In this document: one piece after another, positions 14,537 to 19,706 of the stretch
How positions within the stretch are numbered: the first letter of the stretch is position 1
Layout: each line of letters starts with the position of its first letter
Assembly (NCBI RefSeq): GCF_000497445.1
Contig: NZ_CM002285.1
Location: 7,178,778 to 7,198,483 of the forward strand
Direction of reading: 5' to 3'
DNA from: Streptomyces roseochromogenus subsp. oscitans DS 12.976
GTDB lineage: Bacteria > Actinomycetota > Actinomycetes > Streptomycetales > Streptomycetaceae
DNA length: 19,706 nt
Translations under genes and position numbers: made by a program
Notes under the pieces: generated by a model
What the model was told of the DNA's origin: nothing
The model's input: only the letters and a program-made list of their open reading frames with translations
Database searches by the model: none

Positions 14537-15893
14537 CGCGCCGCCTCCCCGCTCATGGCGGCCAGGCCCGAGCGCTCCCGGTCCGCCTGCTGCCACAGCG
14601 CGCTCAGCGTGGCACCGCGCGGCACGCTCAGCGCCGTCCAGCCCGCCTCCCGCAGCAGACGCAGCCGCTCGGCGTGCCGGTCACCGGGCCGCGGCACATC
14701 GGTCGCCTCCCGCACCCAGGTGTCCGGATCCAGCACGAAGGCGACGGCGCCGCCGCTGCGCCGACTCATCTTGGCGACCGTCGTGGCCTGTTCCTCGTCC
14801 AGGTCGCCCAGGAAGGCCACCAGCAGCCCCTCGTTCCCGCCGTGCAGGACCTCGTACGCCCGGGACAGGCCCGTGCCGTCGGAGTGATCGATCACCGCGA
14901 GGGTGTCCATCATCAGCCCGGCGGCCTCCGCGGTCTCCTGGCCGCTGCCCGCGAACCCGTCGGCGCCCTCGCCGGGCACCACGCTGCCGCTGTCGGTCAG
15001 CAGCCGTATCGAGAAGCCCCGTTCGAGCATGTGCACCAGCACCGAGGCGGCGGCGGAGACCGCCCACTCGAAGGCCGAGTCGGGGCCCGCGCCTTCGTAG
15101 GCGCCGCCCCGGGTGTCCAGCAGGACGGTGCACCGGGAGCGCCGGGGCTGCTCCTCACGGCGCACCATCAGCTCGCCGTAGCGCGCGGTGGACCGCCAGT
15201 GCACCCGGCGCAGGTCGTCGCCGTAGCGGTAGCCGCGCGGGATCACGTCGTCCTCGCCCGCGAGAGCCAGCGAGCGCTGCCGCCCGTCCCCGTACCCCTG
15301 GGCCTCGCCGCTGAAGCGGACCGGTGCCAGCGGCTCCACGCGCGGGATGACCGTGAGGGTGTCGTACGTCGAGAAGGAGCGGGTCAGTTCGCACATCCCG
15401 AAGGGGTCTGTCAGCCGCAGCTGCAGCGGGCCCAGCGGGTAGCGGCCGCGCAGGTCGGAGCGGACCCGGTAGGACACCTCGCGGCGGCCGCCCGGCTCCA
15501 CCCGGTCCAGCACGAACCGGGGGCGCGGTCCGAGGACGTACGGCACCCGGTCCTGGAGCATCAGCAGGCCCGTGGGCAGCCGGGAGACGTTGTCCATCCG
15601 CAGGTGCACCCGGGCCTCGCTGCCGGCCGGCACGCGCGCGGGGGCGAGCCGGCGGGTGCCGGTCACCCGGTAGCGCGTGCGGTACACCACGGTCGCGCAG
15701 ATCAGGGGCAGCGAGGCCAGCAGCAGGCCGACCCGCAGCAGGTCTCTCTGGCCCAGGACGTATGCGCAGATCGCGGCCGCGATCCCGGCCGCCAGGAAGG
15801 AACGGCCACGGGTCGTGAGGCCCGCCAGGGCTGTACGGACGCCGCCGGTCTCCCCGCGGCCGGCGTCCGCCTGCCCGGTCCCCCCGGCTCCCA

Positions 15894-15894
<1 letters not shown>
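14533..15894 (-). CDS. DUF58 domain protein of the MoxR operon
   Basis: The protein has 453 aa. Two hydrophobic helices lie near the N terminus (FLAAGIAAAICAYVLG; LLRVGLLLASLPLICATVV). The DUF58 signature follows (DDVIPRGYRYGDDLRRVHWR, then STARYGELMVRREE), and then a von Willebrand A-like segment (RCTVLLDTRGG). The stop codon overlaps the transglutaminase start (ATGA, 14536-14533). The ATG at 15894 overlaps the MoxR stop by one base and has GGAG 6 nt upstream. GTG at 15897 in the same frame would give a GTGA overlap and is nearly as likely. Family members are thought to work with the MoxR ATPase as a chaperone-like complex. Family and operon position are firm. Confidence 0.9.
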
Positions 15895-16934
<1,040 letters not shown>

Positions 16935-16995
16935 CCGGCCCTCCTCGGCCCGTTCATTCCGGGCCGACGCTGCTTGCGAAACCGGCCCACCCCGA

Positions 16996-17023
16996 AACAC
17001 GGACACCACGCGGGAAAGGTTCC
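16996..17023 (-). promoter_or_regulatory. Possible ECF sigma factor promoter of the MoxR operon
   Basis: On the minus strand, GGAACC (17023-17018) and CGTGTT (17001-16996) are separated by 16 nt. The pair resembles the GGAAC and CGT-type elements used by ECF sigma factors such as S. coelicolor SigE. It would start transcription about 55 nt before the MoxR GTG. The match is by eye and the -10 is imperfect. Confidence 0.4.
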
Positions 17024-17077
17024 GCGTGACGCCACACCCCGCATTCTTGCCGCCGTTACCGATTCGTGTCACTCGCC

Positions 17078-17086
17078 TGTGGACAA
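17078..17086 (-). promoter_or_regulatory. Perfect Streptomyces-type DnaA box
   Basis: TGTGGACAA is the exact complement of TTGTCCACA, the preferred DnaA box of high-GC actinobacteria. It is a single copy, upstream of the MoxR promoter, and next to an AT-rich interrupted palindrome. A single box is no origin; it could be a DnaA-regulated promoter site or chance. Confidence 0.4.
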
Positions 17087-17109
17087 CTGCCCGCACGATG
17101 TCGGCCTTA

Positions 17110-17140
17110 CGTCTTTTTCGACCGCATTTTCGATAAGACG
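17110..17140. repeat. AT-rich interrupted palindrome upstream of the MoxR operon
   Basis: CGTCTT (17110-17115) faces AAGACG (17135-17140), with CGA (17119-17121) facing TCG (17130-17132) inside. The interior has several T-runs, unusual for this DNA. It could be part of the carbonic anhydrase terminator, since the minus-strand transcript passes through it after the gene, or a protein site. Confidence 0.4.
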
Positions 17141-17166
17141 ACGGCATGGGAGGCGGCGCGCTTTCG

Positions 17167-17187
17167 GGGCGGCCGGCCGGTCCGCCC
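17167..17187 (-). terminator. Possible terminator of the carbonic anhydrase gene
   Basis: GGGCGG (17167-17172) pairs with CCGCCC (17182-17187) around a 9-nt loop that is itself GC-rich. It lies directly after the stop codon at 17192-17190 on the minus strand. No clean U-tract follows. Confidence 0.4.
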
Positions 17188-17189
17188 GG

Positions 17190-17738
17190 TCAGGCCGGGT
17201 CGACCTCGCGCAGCAGACCGGTGCGCACGTCGAACACGAAACCGCGCACGTCGTCGGTGTGCGGCAGGAAGGGCGAGGTGCGCACGCGCTGCATGGACTG
17301 GCGCACGTCCTGGTCGACGTCCCGGAAGGACTCCACCGCCCAGGCCGGGCGCTGACCGACCTCCATCTCCAGCTCGTGCCGGAACTCCTCGGTGAGGGAC
17401 TCCAGGCCGCAGCCGGTGTGGTGGATGAGGACGACGCTGCGGGTGCCGAGCGCCCGCTGGCTGATGGTCAGGGACCGGATGACGTCGTCGGTGACGACGC
17501 CGCCCGCGTTGCGGATGGTGTGACAGTCGCCGAGCTCCAGGCCCAGCGCGGCGTGCAGGTCGAGGCGGGCGTCCATGCACGCCACGACGGCGACCTGGAG
17601 CACGGGATGTGCGTCCATGCCCGGGTCGGAGAACTCGGCGGCATACGCCTGGTTGGCCTCGACCAGGCGGTCCGTCACGGTCCCGCTGTCGGTTATGGCG
17701 CCTTCGGATCCAGTGGGAACTGCTGCGGAAGTCGTCAT
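17190..17738 (-). CDS. Beta-class carbonic anhydrase
   Basis: The protein has 182 aa. It interconverts CO2 and bicarbonate in the cytoplasm. The zinc ligands are visible: Cys54 in VVACMDARLD and His107 and Cys110 in LIHHTGCGLE. The Asp56/Arg58 dyad of beta-carbonic anhydrases is present in the same CMDAR motif. TIRNAGGVVTDDVIRSL is also typical. There is no signal peptide. ATG at 17738 is chosen because TAACGT (minus strand, 17751-17746) lies 7 nt upstream, as in a leaderless gene; ATG at 17744, two codons earlier, is the alternative. It is divergent from rsmH, and its bicarbonate could serve fatty acid or nucleotide synthesis. The assignment is firm. Confidence 0.93.
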   Translation of the reverse strand: MTTSAAVPTGSEGAITDSGTVTDRLVEANQAYAAEFSDPGMDAHPVLQVAVVACMDARLDLHAALGLELGDCHTIRNAGGVVTDDVIRSLTISQRALGTRSVVLIHHTGCGLESLTEEFRHELEMEVGQRPAWAVESFRDVDQDVRQSMQRVRTSPFLPHTDDVRGFVFDVRTGLLREVDPA

Positions 17739-17811
17739 ACTCATGACGTTACTGGTCACGGTCGGTCCTGGCCCGCTGTGAGAGGGGACAAAGAACGTCA
17801 TCGTGGCTTGT

Positions 17812-17827
17812 TGTGAGCTAACCCACA
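17812..17827. promoter_or_regulatory. Candidate Crp-type binding site
   Basis: TGTGA-GCTAAC-CCACA matches the Crp consensus TGTGA-N6-TCACA at 9 of 10 conserved positions. It lies 74 nt upstream of the carbonic anhydrase start and about 110 nt upstream of the proposed rsmH -10, in the shared divergent control region. Confidence 0.35.
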
Positions 17828-17913
17828 GGGAGGGCAAACCTGCTTCGGACGGGTGAATCAGTTCGAATTGCGGCCCCCGCCGCGATGCGGTAGGCGACGC
17901 GCAGGCCGGTTGA

Positions 17914-17941
17914 TTGACCGCGAGACAGGGTGGACTAAAGT
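17914..17941 (+). promoter_or_regulatory. Possible promoter of the rsmH-ftsL (dcw) operon
   Basis: TTGACC (17914-17919) and TAAAGT (17936-17941) are separated by 16 nt and resemble a housekeeping promoter. Transcription would start near 17948 and give a leader of about 212 nt. An overlapping TTGATT (17910-17915) with a 20-nt spacer is less likely. Confidence 0.5.
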
Positions 17942-17951
17942 GACGCGAAGC

Positions 17952-18016
17952 GGGAGACGCGGCTCTCCCTGCTGGTGAAACCCCCGGAGACCCCGGCTCA
18001 CCCCGGACCGTCTCCC
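17952..18016 (+). ncRNA. Structured rsmH leader with alternative folds
   Basis: GGGAGACG (17952-17959) can pair with CGTCTCCC (18009-18016). Inside this, GGTGA (17974-17978) pairs with TCACC (17998-18002) and CCGG (17984-17987) with CCGG (17993-17996), forming a stacked arm. Alternatively GGGAG (17952-17956) pairs locally with CTCCC (17965-17969), which would break the outer helix. A conserved mraW RNA motif is known upstream of mraW/rsmH operons in actinobacteria. Whether this leader matches it cannot be decided by eye. Confidence 0.45.
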
Positions 18017-18163
18017 CACGTGCGCGGCGCGTACGTACGGCTCGGCCTCCTCCCGCTCCCGGTCCGGCTGACGCTTCCGGCGCCGGCAGGCCTCCCCTAC
18101 ACGAGCTGGCGGGGACCCGGCGGTGCGTACGGCGCCTCGCCGGAAGATGAGAGGCCCCCTTGA
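17975..18163 (+). CDS. Possible 62-codon leader ORF overlapping the rsmH start
   Basis: From GTG at 17975 a frame of 62 codons stays open to the TGA at 18161-18163. It ends in a TTGA overlap with the TTG start of rsmH, the arrangement of translationally coupled genes. The product would be rich in Pro, Gly and Leu ([18 protein letters not shown] at the start) with no recognised domain. About four fifths of its third codon positions are G or C, lower than its neighbours. There is no Shine-Dalgarno before the GTG, and most of the frame lies in the structured leader. It may be a chance frame; the overlap is the only positive sign. Confidence 0.25.
   Translation: MKPPETPAHPGPSPHVRGAYVRLGLLPLPVRLTLPAPAGLPYTSWRGPGGAYGASPEDERPP
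18149..18154 (+). promoter_or_regulatory. Ribosome binding site supporting the rsmH TTG start
   Basis: GAGAGG lies 5 nt before TTG at 18160. The nearby ATG at 18147 is in a different frame and would not give RsmH. Confidence 0.6.
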
Positions 18164-19116
18164 GCCAGAGTCGACACGTCCCGGTGATGCTCCAGCGGTG
18201 CCTGGATCTGCTGGCGCCCGCCCTGGAGCGGCCGGGAGCGGTGGTCGTCGACTGCACCCTCGGCCTCGGCGGACACAGCGAGGCGCTGCTGACCCGGTTC
18301 CCCGAGGCGCGGCTGATCGGCCTCGACCGGGACAAGGAGGCGCTGCGGTTGTCCGGCGAGCGACTCGCGCCCTTCGGCGAGCGCGCCACTCTCGTGCACG
18401 CCGTCTACGACGAACTGCCCGACGTGCTGCGCCGGCTGCGTATCGCGCGCGTGCAGGGCGTCCTGTTCGACCTCGGTGTCTCCTCCATGCAGCTCGACGA
18501 GGCCGACCGAGGCTTCGCCTACGCCCAGGACGCGCCCCTGGACATGCGGATGGACCAGACGGCCGGCATCAGCGCCGCCGAGGTGCTCAACACCTACCCG
18601 GCGGGCGAGCTCGTGCGTATCCTGCGCGCGTACGGCGAGGAGAAGCAGGCCAAGCGGATCGTGTCCGCGATCGTGCGCGAGCGGGAGAAGGAGCCGTTCA
18701 GCACCAGCGCGCGGCTCGTGGAGCTGATCAGGGACGCCCTGCCGCAGGCCGCCAAGCGCACCGGCGGAAACCCCGCCAAGCGCACCTTCCAGGCGCTGCG
18801 CATCGAGGTCAACGGCGAACTGTCCGTCCTGGAGCGGGCGATCCCGGCCGCGGTGCGGGCCCTCGACGTCGGTGGGCGCATCGCCGTGCTGTCGTACCAC
18901 TCGCTCGAAGACCGGCTGGTCAAGCAGGTGTTCGCGGCCGGTGCCGCGTCCACCGCGCCGCCCGGGCTGCCGGTCGTGCCGGAGCGGTACCAGCCGCGGC
19001 TCAAGCTGCTCACGCGGGGTGCCGAACTTCCCACCGAGGAAGAGGTCGCCGAGAACCGCCGGGCCGCGCCGGCCAGGCTGCGCGGCGCCGAGCGCATCAG
19101 GGAGGACGCCGAGTGA
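18160..19116 (+). CDS. rsmH: 16S rRNA (cytosine-1402 N4)-methyltransferase
   Basis: The protein has 318 aa, the usual length. It methylates N4 of C1402 in 16S rRNA in the ribosomal P site, using SAM. It starts with the family N terminus [13 protein letters not shown], then the SAM site [15 protein letters not shown], then [20 protein letters not shown], and [14 protein letters not shown] near the middle of the C-terminal half, and finally [15 protein letters not shown]. The TTG start at 18160 is needed to include HVPVML and has GAGAGG 5 nt upstream. The gene heads the dcw operon; no mraZ precedes it here. The stop (TGA 19114-19116) overlaps a GTG (19113), which begins the repeat-encoded 47-codon frame. 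The assignment is firm. Confidence 0.96.
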   Translation: MSQSRHVPVMLQRCLDLLAPALERPGAVVVDCTLGLGGHSEALLTRFPEARLIGLDRDKEALRLSGERLAPFGERATLVHAVYDELPDVLRRLRIARVQGVLFDLGVSSMQLDEADRGFAYAQDAPLDMRMDQTAGISAAEVLNTYPAGELVRILRAYGEEKQAKRIVSAIVREREKEPFSTSARLVELIRDALPQAAKRTGGNPAKRTFQALRIEVNGELSVLERAIPAAVRALDVGGRIAVLSYHSLEDRLVKQVFAAGAASTAPPGLPVVPERYQPRLKLLTRGAELPTEEEVAENRRAAPARLRGAERIREDAE

Positions 19117-19256
19117 GCGAGACCCGTCGGTTGGATTCCCGAACTCGCTGGGGGGACCGGTTGGATCCCCGAACGCACCAGGGGAGTGGGTTGGATTCCC
19201 GAACGCACGGGGCGAGCCGGTTGGATTCCCGAACTCATCGGGGGAGCCGTGGGTAG
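19113..19256 (+). CDS. Possible 47-aa linker ORF encoded by tandem repeats
   Basis: GTG at 19113 overlaps the rsmH stop as GTGA, the usual coupling signal in this operon. The frame runs through the four 30-bp repeats and stops at TAG 19254-19256, just after the proposed ftsL GTG at 19249. The product would be a polar repeat of the type LDSRT-(H/R) with no recognised domain. Ribosomes coming from rsmH could use it to reach ftsL. It may instead be the relic of the original ftsL start. Whether the peptide is made is unknown. Confidence 0.35.
   Translation: MSETRRLDSRTRWGDRLDPRTHQGSGLDSRTHGASRLDSRTHRGSRG
19129..19248 (+). repeat. Four 30-bp tandem repeats between rsmH and ftsL
   Basis: Units lie at 19129-19158, 19159-19188, 19189-19218 and 19219-19248, each exactly 30 bp. 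The first 16 bp (GGTTGGATTCCCGAAC) are identical except for one T-to-C change in unit 2; the second halves vary more. There are no spacers between units, so this is not a CRISPR array. Thirty is a multiple of three, so every frame keeps its phase. In the ftsL frame the units read GWIPE(L/R) with no stop codon between the rsmH stop and ftsL. Confidence 0.9.
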
Positions 19257-19706
19257 GAGACCCCAACTGAGAGGGCGGGCCGCGCGACTCGCCCGGCTCT
19301 TCCCGGCCGGCCGGGCCCAGGCCGCCCGCACCCCGTTCGTCCTCCTCGTCGTCCTGGTCCTCGGAGGCGGCCTCATCGGGCTGCTGGTGCTGAACTCCGC
19401 GCTCAGCGAGGGCTCGTTCAAGCTGGCCGATCTGCAGAAGCGGACGAGGAGCCTCACCGACGAGGAACAGGCCCTCCAGCGGGACATCGACGCCTACTCC
19501 TCCCCCGACGCCCTCCAGCGCCGGGCCCGCGAACTCGGCATGATCCCGGGCGGCGACCCGGCCTTCCTCGGCCCCGACGGCAAGGTCATGGGCGTCCCGA
19601 GCGCTGCCCCCCGGTCCGCCGCCCTCACCGCCCCGGTCGCCCCCGAGGCCCTGACCCCGTCCCCCGCCCTCTCCGCGACAGGGTCCACCCTCCCCTCAAC
19701 CACCCC
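19249..19706 (+). CDS. ftsL: Cell division protein FtsL, 5' part
   Basis: The gene is cut off by the right window edge; 152 codons are visible. A basic cytoplasmic N terminus ([17 protein letters not shown]) precedes one transmembrane helix (FVLLVVLVLGGGLIGLLVLN, about residues 35-54). An extracytoplasmic coiled-coil region follows (KLADLQKRTRSLTDEEQALQ), then RARELGMIPGGDPAFL and a Pro/Ala-rich tail. FtsL is a small bitopic divisome protein acting with DivIC/FtsB and FtsQ. Its place directly after rsmH is the standard dcw order. GTG at 19249 is chosen because it begins just before the recognisable N terminus, with GGGGGAG (19240-19246) only 2 nt away. In-frame GTG at 19186, inside the repeats, is an alternative that would add GWIPE repeats to the protein. 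Confidence 0.88.
   Translation, partial: MGRRPQLRGRAARLARLFPAGRAQAARTPFVLLVVLVLGGGLIGLLVLNSALSEGSFKLADLQKRTRSLTDEEQALQRDIDAYSSPDALQRRARELGMIPGGDPAFLGPDGKVMGVPSAAPRSAALTAPVAPEALTPSPALSATGSTLPSTT

Noticed and set aside
16935..17147. N-terminal extension of MoxR
   Set aside because: GTG 16934 has an ideal ribosome binding site, and the extension covers promoter-like sequence and the DnaA box region.
19129..19144. tRNA T-arm resemblance of GGTTGGATTCCCGAAC
   Set aside because: It does not fit the GGTTCGAATCC T-loop pattern and no acceptor or anticodon arms flank it.
19129..19248. CRISPR array
   Set aside because: The 30-bp units are directly contiguous with no unique spacers, and no cas genes are near.
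18123..19256. Alternative-frame 377-codon ORF over rsmH
   Set aside because: It is an out-of-frame Arg/Ala-rich reading of rsmH; only its last 47 codons, after the rsmH stop, are considered separately.

Overview
The window is a high-GC actinobacterial chromosome segment, almost certainly Streptomyces. The evidence is very G/C-rich third codon positions, GTG and TTG starts, several probable leaderless genes, and an SAV_6107-type HEPN gene lying close to the start of the division and cell wall (dcw) cluster. Most of it is conserved core chromosome, not a mobile island. I see no integrase, transposase, tRNA, rRNA or CRISPR array.

Left part (1-3913, plus strand): the 3' end of a ferredoxin-reductase-type flavoprotein; an intergenic stretch built of nested Streptomyces palindromic repeats; an Rv2175c-family winged-helix DNA-binding protein; thiE (thiamine phosphate synthase) behind a leader with alternative hairpins; metF (5,10-methylenetetrahydrofolate reductase) behind two palindromes; and a three-helix membrane protein with a long Tyr/Gln/Gly-rich disordered tail.

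Middle (3950-9739, minus strand): an orphan CrtI-like FAD oxidoreductase, a decayed small membrane-protein gene interrupted by a palindromic repeat, a G-run-rich spacer, and a three-gene unit transcribed in the order ABC-type ATPase (with degenerate catalytic motifs), YhgE/Pip membrane protein, TetR regulator. A 28-bp TetR-type palindrome overlaps the start codon of the first gene, so the unit is probably autorepressed. Then, on the plus strand (9883-12067): a HEPN-domain protein with an intact R-x4-H motif, a class I SAM methyltransferase, and a DUF3040 membrane protein.

Right part: a minus-strand operon of MoxR AAA+ ATPase, DUF58 protein and membrane transglutaminase, overlapping at stop/start codons (16934-12152) and preceded by a possible ECF-type promoter; a beta-carbonic anhydrase (minus); and the head of the dcw operon on the plus strand. 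The dcw part is a structured leader, rsmH (TTG start), four 30-bp tandem repeats, and ftsL cut off by the window end.

The genomic neighbourhood (Rv2175c-like, MTHFR, DUF3040, RsmH, FtsL) recalls the M. tuberculosis region Rv2175c-Rv2164c, which suggests an ancient actinobacterial gene block next to dcw. The most unusual signals are the in-frame 30-bp tandem repeat between rsmH and ftsL, the switch-like rsmH leader, the degenerate ABC ATPase paired with YhgE/Pip, and the HEPN protein with no recognisable antitoxin partner. None of these proves a new system.
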